From Cytophagaceae bacterium (GTDB lineage Bacteria > Bacteroidota > Bacteroidia > Cytophagales > Spirosomataceae): a stretch of 64,000 nucleotides of DNA. The position numbers and the translations under genes were made by a program. The DNA is taken from contig JAIXOL010000024.1 in assembly GCA_027486845.1 (NCBI GenBank), positions 91,584 through 155,583 of the forward strand. The letters are read 5' to 3'. Positions 53,055 to 62,393 of the stretch are shown one piece after another; the first letter of the stretch is position 1; the number at the start of each line of letters is the position of its first letter. Under the pieces are notes generated by a model. The model worked only from the letters and a program-made list of their open reading frames with translations. It ran no database searches and was not told where the DNA came from.

Positions 53055-55616
53055 ATGACAGAAAATTTATCTTTGAGCCTGCTCAATTCATATAAAAAAA
53101 CAATTAACTCCTACGATGAAGTAATTGACCTTAATGGTCAGGTGAAACCTTATTGGCAAAGCCTTTTCGACACTTTGGAGTCGATTGGAATGGAAGAGTT
53201 GGAGATGCGTAACCAAGAAATTATCAATAAACTCAAAGAAAACGGTGTTACTTATAATGTTTATAATTCGGATAATGGAGGAAATCGTGCATGGAAACTC
53301 GACCCGATTCCGTTTTTGATTCATCAGAAAGAATGGCAAAATATCGAAAAAGGACTCAAACAAAGAGCTCATTTGTTAGACTTGATTTTAAAAGACATTT
53401 ATGGACCACAATTATTGATTAAAAAAAACATCATTCCTGCCGAATTGGTTTTTGATAATTCGGGCTTTCTACAACCTTGCTTTGATGTCAAGCAAAAACT
53501 TCAAAATCAACTATTGATTTATGCTTGTGATATGGCTCGTGGGCCAGATGGCAAAATGTGGCTTTTGGATAATCGTACACAATCGCCTTCAGGCTCGGGT
53601 TATACTCTCGAAAATAGAACTGTAATGGCAAAGGTTTTTCCCGAACTCAATAAAAACATTTATCGAAATAGACTTTCACCTTATTTTATTCATTTACAGC
53701 AGACAGTTGCAACGCTAGGAAATCTTTCGAACGAAAATCCAAAAGTTGTATTCCTGACACCTGGGGCAGACAATGAAACGTATTTCGAGCATGTTTATTT
53801 ATCATCATATTTAGGCTATACGCTCGTACAAGGCAGTGATTTATTGGTGAGAGATGGCTTTGTTTGGCTAAAATCGATTGATGGTTTGGAGCGTGTCGAC
53901 GTAATTATCCGTCGAGTGGATGACGAATGGTGTGACCCACTCGAACTCCGACAAAATTCACTCTTAGGTGTTCCAGGTTTACTGCAAGTCATGCGAATGG
54001 GAAACGTAGCGGTTGTAAATCCGCCGGGTGCGAGCGTTGTCGAAAACTACGGCATGATGGCTTTTATGCAAAATGCTTGTAAATTTTTGCTTGATGAACC
54101 TTTACAGATGAATTCGGTAGCCACTTGGTGGTGCGGACAAACCAAGGAGCTGAACTTCGTACTAAGCAATTTACACCGACTAATCATCAAAAAAGCCAAT
54201 CGTAAACAAGGTTTTAAATCACTTTATGGGCGACAAATGAGTAAGGAGGATTTAGAAAAGCTTCGTCAGATGATATTGAAAAATCCAAAAGATTTTGTGG
54301 CTCAAGAAGAGGTAAGTCTTTCTACGACTCCTTCGTTTATTGATGGGAAATTAGTTCCACGTTTTGCCGCTATCCGAACTTTTTTGGTATCGGATGGCAA
54401 TGATTATAAAGTCATGCAAGGTGGACTTACTCGTAGTTCGCCTGTAAAAGATAAGTTTGTAATCTCAAATCAACTGGGTGGTTTATCGAAAGACACTTGG
54501 ATTGTTACTGATACCCCAACTGAACATTACGAACGCATAGTTATACGTAAAACATCAAATAATCAGCATAATAACTCGCTTACAAGTAGAAATGCCGAGA
54601 ATTTATTTTGGGTTGGCCGCTTGTTTGAGCGAACAATGGCATTGACGAGTTTCTTGAAAATTGTACTTGACCGACTCAACGAAAACGTAAATGATAAAGC
54701 TAAAAAACAACAAGAATATCTAGTGGTTTTGTTTAAATCAATCACTCACCTGACAAAGACTTATCCAGGATTTGCAGAGGAAGTTGATGATTCGATTTTT
54801 GAAAATCCAGAACCAGAACTGTTTAGTTTAATCAATAATAGTAAAAAAGCTGGTTCAGTTGCGTATGACATTCAATCGTTTTTGCGAACTTCTAACCAAG
54901 TAAGCGATAAATGGAATGCCGATACTCGTCGAATTTTGAACCTGATTGAAGATAATCTACAATCGCTCAGAAATTCACATAGTATCAATCAAGTAAGCCA
55001 CAATTTGGATAAACTTTATACGCGACTTTTTGCTTTTTATGGTAATATTTTCGAGACACTACCGCGTGATAGTGGTTTTTATTTGCTTGAAGCTGGTAAA
55101 AGTATTGAACGAATTTTATCACTTGTTTCCGTACTTCGATCGGCCTTTAGCTTCAAAAATAATGATGAAGTAGAAACCGTTTTGATGGAAGCTGTTTTAG
55201 AAAACCATCATTTATTGGCACAATATCGCTATATTTATAAATCCCATTGGAGTTTGGTAGCTGTACTAAATATGGCTTTTTTGGAAACCAATTTACCTTA
55301 TACCTTATCCTATTTACTCGATGGTTTATCGAGTTGTTTATCGAAATTACCAAAAAATATTGACTCAAATCGGCTAAACATTGCCGAACGAACAGTTTTA
55401 GAAGCCATGACTCTTGTAAAACTTTTCGATGCCGAAAGCATGATAAAAGCCGATGAAGAAACACAATATCGTACGGAACTCGATAAGACTTTAAAACAAG
55501 TTTATGACTTAATTTCAAAAGTAACGAGTAATCTTGCGAGCCTTTATTTCAATCATTCGGTGATGCAACATTCTTTTTTAGACACCATTGAAAAAATAAA
55601 TTCAGATGAAATATAA
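53055..55616 (+). CDS. Fused circularly permuted ATP-grasp type 2 and alpha-E domain protein
   Basis: An 853-residue fusion. The N-terminal half (about 1-480) is a COG2308-type circularly permuted ATP-grasp enzyme, with WKLDPIPFLIHQKEWQNIEKGL, LLDLILKDIYGP, MARGPDGKMWLLDNRTQSPS and NPPGASVVENYGMMAFM. The C-terminal half (about 520-853) is the helical alpha-E domain (COG2307), opening SRNAENLFWVGRLFERT. In many bacteria these are separate genes, here one protein. The ATP-grasp part likely makes a peptide-type bond. It overlaps the transglutaminase gene (11 bases). This trio is a known conserved cluster whose product is not established. Confidence 0.88.
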   Translation: MTENLSLSLLNSYKKTINSYDEVIDLNGQVKPYWQSLFDTLESIGMEELEMRNQEIINKLKENGVTYNVYNSDNGGNRAWKLDPIPFLIHQKEWQNIEKGLKQRAHLLDLILKDIYGPQLLIKKNIIPAELVFDNSGFLQPCFDVKQKLQNQLLIYACDMARGPDGKMWLLDNRTQSPSGSGYTLENRTVMAKVFPELNKNIYRNRLSPYFIHLQQTVATLGNLSNENPKVVFLTPGADNETYFEHVYLSSYLGYTLVQGSDLLVRDGFVWLKSIDGLERVDVIIRRVDDEWCDPLELRQNSLLGVPGLLQVMRMGNVAVVNPPGASVVENYGMMAFMQNACKFLLDEPLQMNSVATWWCGQTKELNFVLSNLHRLIIKKANRKQGFKSLYGRQMSKEDLEKLRQMILKNPKDFVAQEEVSLSTTPSFIDGKLVPRFAAIRTFLVSDGNDYKVMQGGLTRSSPVKDKFVISNQLGGLSKDTWIVTDTPTEHYERIVIRKTSNNQHNNSLTSRNAENLFWVGRLFERTMALTSFLKIVLDRLNENVNDKAKKQQEYLVVLFKSITHLTKTYPGFAEEVDDSIFENPEPELFSLINNSKKAGSVAYDIQSFLRTSNQVSDKWNADTRRILNLIEDNLQSLRNSHSINQVSHNLDKLYTRLFAFYGNIFETLPRDSGFYLLEAGKSIERILSLVSVLRSAFSFKNNDEVETVLMEAVLENHHLLAQYRYIYKSHWSLVAVLNMAFLETNLPYTLSYLLDGLSSCLSKLPKNIDSNRLNIAERTVLEAMTLVKLFDAESMIKADEETQYRTELDKTLKQVYDLISKVTSNLASLYFNHSVMQHSFLDTIEKINSDEI

Positions 55617-56475
55617 GCTACGGCATCAAACCGTCTATACTTATGTAAATCCTGTTGATAATTACCAAAGTGTGCTTTGTTTAGAGCCTTTATCGCTGCC
55701 TACCCAATTATGTCACAACTTTGATTTAGCAATTGAACCACAGCCAAACAAGGTCTATGCTCGAAAAGACTTTTTTGGTAATACTCAGCATTATTTTTCA
55801 TTGCATGCTACTCACAAGATATTGAAAGTAATAGCTTCGAGCGAAATTGAGATTTTGCCAAAAAACTTAGCCTCAATCAGTCCAATAACGTGTGGGGAAG
55901 CAAAAATAAAATTTCAAAATGACAATGCACTAAAGATTGAGGTTTTGCAATTTCAGCTACCCAGTCAGTTTATTAAGTGGGACGATGAAATTAAGGCTTT
56001 TGCTGAAACTTGTCTTTCGCCCAATATGCCACTTTTTGAGGGAGTGAGTAAACTTTCATCCAAAATTTTTCATGAATTTCAGTTTAAATCTGGTTTTACA
56101 AGCGTCAATACGCCACTAAAAACTATTTTGAAAGAACGAAAAGGTGTTTGCCAAGATTTCTCTCATTTATCCATTGCATGCTTGCGAAGCGTTGGTTTAG
56201 CAGCACGTTATGTGAGTGGCTATATAGAAACAATTCCGCCAAAAGGAAAGGCAAAATTGCAAGGTTCTGATGCTTCCCACGCTTGGATTTCGGTTTATAT
56301 TCCTGAAATGGGTTGGTGCGAATTTGACCCAACTAATAATCTAATTCCTAGCGATAAACATATTATTACTGCCTACGGCAGAGATTATGCTGATGTTGCA
56401 CCACTCAAAGGAATAATTTTCAGTTCAGGAGAGCATAAAGTTGCGGTTGAAGTTGATGTGATTCGAGGAGAGTGA
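55606..56475 (+). CDS. Transglutaminase-like family protein (COG1305)
   Basis: A 289-residue protein with a beta-rich N-terminal domain (LRHQTVYTYVNPVDNYQSVL) and a transglutaminase core. The catalytic Cys is in LKERKGVCQDFSHL, the His in DASHAWISVYIPEMGW and the Asp in FDPTN. It starts inside the end of the ATP-grasp/alpha-E gene (11-base overlap), so translation is coupled. It is probably cytosolic, as there is no signal. The usual activity of these members is peptide-bond cleavage or formation; partner is the ATP-grasp protein. Confidence 0.9.
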   Translation: MKYKLRHQTVYTYVNPVDNYQSVLCLEPLSLPTQLCHNFDLAIEPQPNKVYARKDFFGNTQHYFSLHATHKILKVIASSEIEILPKNLASISPITCGEAKIKFQNDNALKIEVLQFQLPSQFIKWDDEIKAFAETCLSPNMPLFEGVSKLSSKIFHEFQFKSGFTSVNTPLKTILKERKGVCQDFSHLSIACLRSVGLAARYVSGYIETIPPKGKAKLQGSDASHAWISVYIPEMGWCEFDPTNNLIPSDKHIITAYGRDYADVAPLKGIIFSSGEHKVAVEVDVIRGE

Positions 56476-56487
56476 AACCATATAGAA

Positions 56488-56994
56488 ATGATAGAAACCG
56501 AACGCTTGATTTTACGACCTTTAACTTACGAACAATTACTCAAATACAGTAATTTAGATAATTCATTAGAAGAAGAATTAAACATCGAAAAATCGCCGAG
56601 AAGTATTTCACCCGAACTTCGTGAAGCTCTTGAAGATTCGATTATTCCATCGGTAGGAGATTTAAACAAAAATTATCTATACTCTACGCTTTGGACAGTG
56701 ATTTTGAAAGAAAACAACAAAATGATTGGTGATTTGTGCTTCAAAGGTGAACCCAACATTGATGGGGAAATAGAAATCGGTTACGGAACATATTTTGAAT
56801 TTAGAAGAAAAGGCTACATGACCGAAGCAATTGACGGCATGCTCAAATGGGCAAAAATGCAACCTGAGGTTTTGAAGGTTTTGGCTTCCACCGAGAAAAA
56901 CAACATTTCTTCACAACGGATTTTGGAAAGCAATAATTTTTCCAAAATCGGTAAAGCTGATAGCATTATAAACTGGGAATTTAAGCTAAAGTAA
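56488..56994 (+). CDS. GNAT family N-acetyltransferase
   Basis: A 168-residue acetyltransferase starting 12 bases after the transglutaminase. IETERLILRPLTYEQLLKY is the typical RimJ/RimL-like start. The acetyl-CoA site is FRRKGYMTEAIDGMLKWA. The final ISSQRILESNNFSKIG is the common C-terminal motif of this branch. Substrate unknown; probably protein N-termini or small amines. Confidence 0.85.
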   Translation: MIETERLILRPLTYEQLLKYSNLDNSLEEELNIEKSPRSISPELREALEDSIIPSVGDLNKNYLYSTLWTVILKENNKMIGDLCFKGEPNIDGEIEIGYGTYFEFRRKGYMTEAIDGMLKWAKMQPEVLKVLASTEKNNISSQRILESNNFSKIGKADSIINWEFKLK

Positions 56995-57044
56995 TGCTCA
57001 TTCATTGCCATCAGTTTACACTAACAGCAATGAATATTTTTGTC

Positions 57045-57896
57045 TTAATTCAACACTACCTTCACCACAACTGGCTGATGATCAGATGGATATCGTTGCT
57101 CAAATGAATCTGTCAAGACTCCGTATTTCATCACGCTTACTTGCTTACTCGTAAAAATATAATCAATTCTATTTTTCAAAGGAGCATCAAATTTAAAGCC
57201 GTTAAATGTTCCTTCTGGGCCATAAGCTGGTGTTTGTGACACTTGTTTTGAATCATTCAATATTGTCTGAATGTGCTGAATCTGCTCAGTTTCGGGTGTA
57301 GAATTAAAATCACCTGTCAGAATAACGCTTGCATCATTAGCAATTTCTTGGATTTTCTTCACCATCAATTTTCCTGACTCACGACGTGCCACAACTCCTT
57401 GGTGGTCGAAATGCACATTGAAAACATAAAATGTTTTTTTGGTGATTAAATCTTTAAATTTTGCCCACGAACAAATACGATTACAGCAAGTTGCATCCCA
57501 ACCTTTACTTGGCACATCGGGGGTTTCGCTCAACCAAAAATCACCAGATTCTTCAACTTTAAAGCGAGATTTACGGTAAAAAATCGAAGAATGTTCTCCG
57601 CCTTGTTTACCATCATCACGACCGTTGCCAAGAAAAGCAAAATCTCCCATTTCGGCAATATCATCAAGTTGACCACGCAGACCTTCTTGGATTCCAAAAA
57701 TATCAAACTCATGAAAATTAATTAAGCCTTTCACCAATTCTTTTCTATTCGGCCACGCATTGACACCATCATTCTTGGTATTATATCTCAGGTTATAAGA
57801 AGCGATGGTAATTGGTGTTTTTTTCTGAGCAAAAAGCTCTCCCACCCCCAGTTTGGGATTTAAAATAATTAGAAGAAATAGAATGCTTTTTTTCAT
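57045..57896 (-). CDS. Secreted endonuclease/exonuclease/phosphatase (EEP) family hydrolase
   Basis: About 283 residues. The ATG at 57896 gives a signal peptide (MKKSILFLLIILNPKLG) and is preferred over the longer frame. EEP motifs in order: ASYNLRYN, FDIFGIQEGL (metal Glu), FNVHFDHQG, ILTGDFNSTPE and DYIFTSK with a final YPSDHQPVV carrying the catalytic His. Short exported members hydrolyse phosphodiesters, such as sphingomyelin-like lipids or nucleic acids. A TACTTTTG box lies upstream. Confidence 0.88.
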   Translation of the reverse strand: MKKSILFLLIILNPKLGVGELFAQKKTPITIASYNLRYNTKNDGVNAWPNRKELVKGLINFHEFDIFGIQEGLRGQLDDIAEMGDFAFLGNGRDDGKQGGEHSSIFYRKSRFKVEESGDFWLSETPDVPSKGWDATCCNRICSWAKFKDLITKKTFYVFNVHFDHQGVVARRESGKLMVKKIQEIANDASVILTGDFNSTPETEQIQHIQTILNDSKQVSQTPAYGPEGTFNGFKFDAPLKNRIDYIFTSKQVSVMKYGVLTDSFEQRYPSDHQPVVVKVVLN

Positions 57897-57927
57897 TTTT
57901 TTAAGCTTTTGTCGTAGTTTTATTTTA

Positions 57928-57935
57928 CAAAAGTA
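57928..57935 (-). promoter_or_regulatory. Candidate -7 box (TACTTTTG) for the EEP gene
   Basis: Exact TAnnTTTG match on the minus strand, 32 bases before the ATG at 57896. Confidence 0.5.
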
Positions 57936-58005
57936 GGACAATTTATGAAAACTTTAAATGCCTATCGAATTAAGATATTTTTAGCAGATTATTACTCACA
58001 TTTTC

Positions 58006-58013
58006 TATTTTTG
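58006..58013 (+). promoter_or_regulatory. Candidate -7 box (TATTTTTG) for the fucosidase gene
   Basis: Exact TAnnTTTG match 33 bases before the ATG at 58046, giving a leader of about 25 nt. Confidence 0.5.
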
Positions 58014-58045
58014 TATTCTCAAATCTTATTCAATTAACTTATCAA

Positions 58046-59395
58046 ATGAAAAAAAACCTTGCTGTTGTATTTCTATTTTTTTTAGTCTCCCTCCTATTGG
58101 GGGTTAAGATACTTTTTGCACAAACTCCTCAACCTTATGGCGTAACACCTTCTGCCGACCAATTAAAATGGCATAATATGGAATACTATGCCTTTATCCA
58201 CTTTGGCCCGAATGCATTTACAGACAAAGAATGGGGCGATGGCACCGAAAAAGTAGAAATTTTCAATCCTACTCAACTCGACTGCCGTCAATGGGCAAGA
58301 ATCTGTAAAGCCGCTGGGATGAAAGGGATTATTCTTACAGCCAAACATCACGATGGTTTTGCTTTATTTCCAAGTAAATATTCGACACACACAGTGAGAG
58401 AATCGAAATGGAAGAATGGTAAAGGTGATATTTTGAAAGAATTATCGGCAGCTTGTAAAGAATATGGCTTAAAAATGGGGCTTTATATTTCGCCTTGGGA
58501 CAGAAATCATCCAACTTATGGGACGCCCGAATACAACCAAGTTTATGTAAATATGCTCAAAGAAATCACAACTCAATATGGAGATTTATTTGAAGTTTGG
58601 TTTGATGGTGCAAATGGTGAAGGCCCAAATGGAAAACGCCAAGTATATGATTTTCCTTTATTTAATAAAACCGTAAAAACTTACCAACCTCACGCTTTGA
58701 TTTTTAGCGATGCTGGCCCTGATATTCGTTGGGTAGGTAATGAAAAAGGCTTTGCGGGCGAAACCTGTTGGGCAACCATCAATGGTAATCAACTTTTTCC
58801 TGCGTATGATAAACCTGCCCACCTCAATGTGGGTGACGAAAAAGGCACGCACTGGATTCCAGCTGAATGCGATGTTTCTATTCGCCCAGGTTGGTTTTAC
58901 CATAAAAACGAAGACAATAAGGTAAAAACCGATAAAGATTTAATGAATATTTGGAATAAATCGGTTGGACGTGGTTCAAATTTATTATTGAATATTCCAG
59001 TTGATAGTCGTGGGTTGATTCATGAAAACGACGAAAAATCTTTAATGGATTTCAAGAAAATGAGAGATACTTATTTCAAGAATAATCTCTTGACTGCTGG
59101 CAATTTTACAAAGAATTTCAGTAAAGACAATTACGATATTACACTTATAAAGCCGCAAACTTTCAATTGTTTTGTAGTGCAAGAAGATATTCGCTACGGG
59201 CAGAGAGTAAAGAAATTTTATATTCAAGCAAAAATTAATGATGAATGGAAAAACCTCACTTTTGCAACAACAATTGGACATAAAAGAATCGTTTATTTCC
59301 CAACAACAACTGCCAAAGAACTCCGAATTGTTTTTGATGAGGCTTTCGCAAAGCCAATTATTTTAAACGTAGCTTTGTATAATACGCCTGAGTAA
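58046..59395 (+). CDS. Secreted alpha-L-fucosidase (GH29)
   Basis: A 449-residue exported hydrolase that removes alpha-linked L-fucose. A signal peptide ends near LFAQ. GH29 motifs: MEYYAFIHFGPNAFTDKEWG, ILTAKHHDGFALFPSKYS, MGLYISPWDRN and the nucleophile Asp187 in EVWFDGANGEG. The C-terminal 110 residues form a beta-sandwich. Length is that of family members without an extra carbohydrate-binding domain. It is monocistronic with its own TATTTTTG box and a terminator. It fits the window's theme of glycan degradation. Confidence 0.92.
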   Translation: MKKNLAVVFLFFLVSLLLGVKILFAQTPQPYGVTPSADQLKWHNMEYYAFIHFGPNAFTDKEWGDGTEKVEIFNPTQLDCRQWARICKAAGMKGIILTAKHHDGFALFPSKYSTHTVRESKWKNGKGDILKELSAACKEYGLKMGLYISPWDRNHPTYGTPEYNQVYVNMLKEITTQYGDLFEVWFDGANGEGPNGKRQVYDFPLFNKTVKTYQPHALIFSDAGPDIRWVGNEKGFAGETCWATINGNQLFPAYDKPAHLNVGDEKGTHWIPAECDVSIRPGWFYHKNEDNKVKTDKDLMNIWNKSVGRGSNLLLNIPVDSRGLIHENDEKSLMDFKKMRDTYFKNNLLTAGNFTKNFSKDNYDITLIKPQTFNCFVVQEDIRYGQRVKKFYIQAKINDEWKNLTFATTIGHKRIVYFPTTTAKELRIVFDEAFAKPIILNVALYNTPE

Positions 59396-59418
59396 TTGAT
59401 ATTGCTTTTATCACCGAG

Positions 59419-59460
59419 AGAGGATGTTTATTCAATTTTAGACATCCTCTTTTTTATTTT
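59419..59460 (+). terminator. Hairpin terminator after the fucosidase gene
   Basis: AGAGGATGT (59419-59427) pairs with ACATCCTCT (59442-59450), followed by TTTTTATTTT. Confidence 0.85.
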
Positions 59461-59626
59461 TTAGTTAAAAAAATCAACGAAAAAGCATATATCTGAAAAG
59501 CTTATCATCACAATCAGAGATTTATCTATAGAAAAAATGTTGGAGTTTAATGAAAAAGGAAACTTAATACCTTACAGCCCAATTAAAATTAAGTTAAACA
59601 CACCTAAAACATGGTTTTATGCCTCA

Positions 59627-59753
59627 ACTACGTCCTTTAGGGAGTGGGAAAATAAAGAAAGCAAGTTTTGGCTTTATCCATGACCTTCGCCTTGTCATGG
59701 CTAAAGCCAAAAAACTTAATTTTGATAAGTTCACGTCCTAAAGGACGTGGTTA
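59627..59753. mobile_element. Nested palindromic element (MITE- or REP-like)
   Basis: Outer inverted repeats CTACGTCCTTTAGGGAGTGG and, on the other strand, CCACGTCCTTTAGGACGTGA (16 of 20 alike) bound about 127 bases. Inside lies a 17-base hairpin TTGGCTTTATCCATGAC (59668-59684) / GTCATGGCTAAAGCCAA (59694-59710) with one mismatch, extendable to about 22 bases. There is no gene inside. The layout fits a short non-autonomous element. Confidence 0.65.
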
Positions 59754-59874
59754 TTACATAGATAGAGAATCTATATTTCTAAGTGCGTTTTATCTGAATA
59801 AAAAAGGCTTTCAAAATATAATTTTGAAAGCCTTTTTTATTAACTCATTTTTAGGGACGGTTGGCCGCTGGGGG

Positions 59875-62334
59875 CTACCACTCACATTCAGTTCCTAACC
59901 AATCATAGCCTGATTCAATCGGCTGGCCATCAGGAGGTGTAAGTGCATTTGACGAAATCACCGCTTCTGGATTTTCTTCAAACTGCTTGATTTTCAACAA
60001 AGTAAGTCTTACAAAACCTCCTCCATCAAACATTTTTCCCGATACCCATGTCTTAATATCATCAATTGCTGCGTAAGCATTCATTCGTACCTCAGAGGCA
60101 GTTTCTTTATTATTTGCTAATTTCATCAAATGGTCGAGGTATTGCATCGCCACCATTCGGTCGATTTGGGCATAATAACTCACATTATCAACCATTTCTG
60201 TCTTCTTCCACAGCTTTTTATTCATTTCTTTCGTTATTTCTGAGAAAGTTGGCAAATCAGCTTTCAACACTCGTTGGCTCACGAGTCTCGAACAACGTTC
60301 TGGGTTTAGAATCATTCTCAATGTCAAGCCAGCTGCTGCCTCGGCAGGAGCAAGCGGGTCGAATGCAAGGCCTGTATGACGTTTAAAAGTCTCTCTTGGA
60401 TTCGCATCAAATCTAAATGCACGTGGTGGAATCATTTTCAAAATATGCTCAGGAACAGCCAAAAATTGCGAAGTAAGTGTTCCCATCAACACATTAAACG
60501 CCTCACGTTGTTTAGCGGCTGATACAGGCTCATAAACTACTTGACCATCACCACGCAAAGCAAAATTATAATCTGCTCCCCCCAAAGCCTTAGAAGCTGC
60601 TTCTACTTGGAAACGATGAAACATATACATTGGAACCAAAACATCCTCTAAGTTAGCCATTGGAGTCGATTTTGTGATTTTCTTTTCTGTAAAATTTTGT
60701 AAAGCAATTTTACGTAATTCCATCACTCTTTTCAACTCACTTGTGGCATCTGCACCATTATCCCATAAATGTGTGTTCGGGCTAACAGAACCCTCTGGAC
60801 GTGCATCTTGGTCTGTTAGAAAGCGTAATCCTTTGCGAAGTGTATTCTGAACGATTTTCTCCAACTCAACTTTTTCGTTGACAGTTGCAGGAAAATCTTG
60901 ATAACCCCAAATAATCGAAGCTTTATCATAATCACCAATTCCCATTGCGTAGGCACGAGAAAGGTCAAATTTGCCATTCGCATAATCAACCAAAGGATGC
61001 GGATAATCCATCACCGAAGCACGACCTGCCGTGCTCGAAATATAATTATGTGGTAAGCCTAAGGTATGTCCAATTTCGTGTGCCGCCAACTGCTTTAAAC
61101 GTTCGAGCGACATTTGCATAATTTCTTTTACTTTCGATGTGTCGCTCTCATAATTACCCAAGAATCCTTGAGCAATCAAAAAATCTTGGCGAACACGTAA
61201 CGAACCAAGTGTAACTTTTCCTTTTAAAATCTCGCCCGTACGTGGGTCAATGATACTCGCACCATAAGACCATCCACGAGTACTGCGATGTACCCACTGA
61301 ATCAAATTATAACGAATATCCATTGGGTCAGCATCGGCAGGTAAGAGTTTTACTTGAAAAGCATCTTTATAACCAGCAGCCTCGTAAGCTTGATTCCACC
61401 AAGAACCACCTTCCATCAATGCCGAACGAATGGGTTCAGGAGCTCCAGGATCCATATAATAGACAATTGGCTTAACAGCCTCACTTATCATCGAAGTTGG
61501 GTCTTTTTTCTGCAAACGATGTCGAGAAATATATCTTTTTACAATTGGCTCACTGATTGGCGTAGCATAATCAAAATATTCAATGCCACCATAGCCAATC
61601 CGCGGGTCATATTCTCTTGCCTTAAATTCATTTTTTGATAAATCTGGTAATTCTACAAAAGAATGATGCTGATTCATGGTTACGATTGAAGCCGTTGGTA
61701 CAACATCACGGAGGTATTGTCCGGCATTTTCGCCCGTAAGCGTAATTGTCATTTCAAACTCTGTATTTTTTGGGAAACTTTTGCAATGTGGTAAATAAAC
61801 TGTGCTTCTTGAAGCATCAAAACGAAAAGCTCCCTGCCTCGTACGAGCAATATCTTGGACAGCACCTACGGCATCTTGCAATAAAAAGGGAGTTAAATCA
61901 ACCAAAACCTTCCCATTGCTTTCAGCTTTTACATCGAAACCAAAATGTACTGACTTGGCAAAAGATTCTTCAACAGCACGGCGTTCAAGCGGGTCATTTG
62001 AAATGGCACGATAAGCGTAATTTGGCTCTACCATCAATACTTTATTTCCTGTTCTCTGAAACTTAACTACATGTTCTTGCCCCAAACGGCCACGGTCGAG
62101 ACCAATATCATTTGAGCCAACTCCTTGAGCTAGCGAAGGATAATAGAGCAATTCAGTCTCGAATTTTTCAATTTCGAGCCAAATTTTATTTTCTTTGGCA
62201 TTCCAATAAAAAGTTAGAAAGCCTTCTTTTTTTTCCATACCAGCCGTGAAGTCTTCGATTGTTTTAAGTTCCTGCGAAAACGCTAATGAACTGATAATAA
62301 GAAAGATTAAGGTTTTGATGAAGTGTTTTTTCAT
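59875..62334 (-). CDS. Secreted zinc-dependent metalloprotease (DUF5117/DUF5118 type)
   Basis: An 819-residue exported protease. Signal peptide ending SLAFSQ. The N-terminal DUF5118/DUF5117 region (about 25-330) contains WLEIEKFETELLYYPSLAQG. The metzincin-like site HEIGHTLGLPHN lies at about residues 416-427, with three His and the catalytic Glu. A large helical C-terminal domain follows (for example PLAPAEAAAGLTLRMILNPE). Such proteins are widespread in Bacteroidota and probably degrade extracellular protein. It stands alone on the minus strand. Confidence 0.9.
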   Translation of the reverse strand: MKKHFIKTLIFLIISSLAFSQELKTIEDFTAGMEKKEGFLTFYWNAKENKIWLEIEKFETELLYYPSLAQGVGSNDIGLDRGRLGQEHVVKFQRTGNKVLMVEPNYAYRAISNDPLERRAVEESFAKSVHFGFDVKAESNGKVLVDLTPFLLQDAVGAVQDIARTRQGAFRFDASRSTVYLPHCKSFPKNTEFEMTITLTGENAGQYLRDVVPTASIVTMNQHHSFVELPDLSKNEFKAREYDPRIGYGGIEYFDYATPISEPIVKRYISRHRLQKKDPTSMISEAVKPIVYYMDPGAPEPIRSALMEGGSWWNQAYEAAGYKDAFQVKLLPADADPMDIRYNLIQWVHRSTRGWSYGASIIDPRTGEILKGKVTLGSLRVRQDFLIAQGFLGNYESDTSKVKEIMQMSLERLKQLAAHEIGHTLGLPHNYISSTAGRASVMDYPHPLVDYANGKFDLSRAYAMGIGDYDKASIIWGYQDFPATVNEKVELEKIVQNTLRKGLRFLTDQDARPEGSVSPNTHLWDNGADATSELKRVMELRKIALQNFTEKKITKSTPMANLEDVLVPMYMFHRFQVEAASKALGGADYNFALRGDGQVVYEPVSAAKQREAFNVLMGTLTSQFLAVPEHILKMIPPRAFRFDANPRETFKRHTGLAFDPLAPAEAAAGLTLRMILNPERCSRLVSQRVLKADLPTFSEITKEMNKKLWKKTEMVDNVSYYAQIDRMVAMQYLDHLMKLANNKETASEVRMNAYAAIDDIKTWVSGKMFDGGGFVRLTLLKIKQFEENPEAVISSNALTPPDGQPIESGYDWLGTECEW

Positions 62335-62367
62335 TGAATTCTATGGTTTGGTTTGATTAGCAAAATT

Positions 62368-62386
62368 GACAGGTTTCAAACCTGTC
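62368..62386. repeat. Dispersed palindrome GACAGGTTT-N-AAACCTGTC
   Basis: A 9-base perfect inverted repeat around a single C, between the metalloprotease and DUF1684 genes. It closely resembles the palindrome at 23768-23786. Confidence 0.6.
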
Positions 62387-62393
62387 CTACAAT

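Noticed and set aside
59668..59898. 76-residue forward frame near the fucosidase
   Set aside because: It runs through the arms of the palindromic element and into the end of the protease gene.
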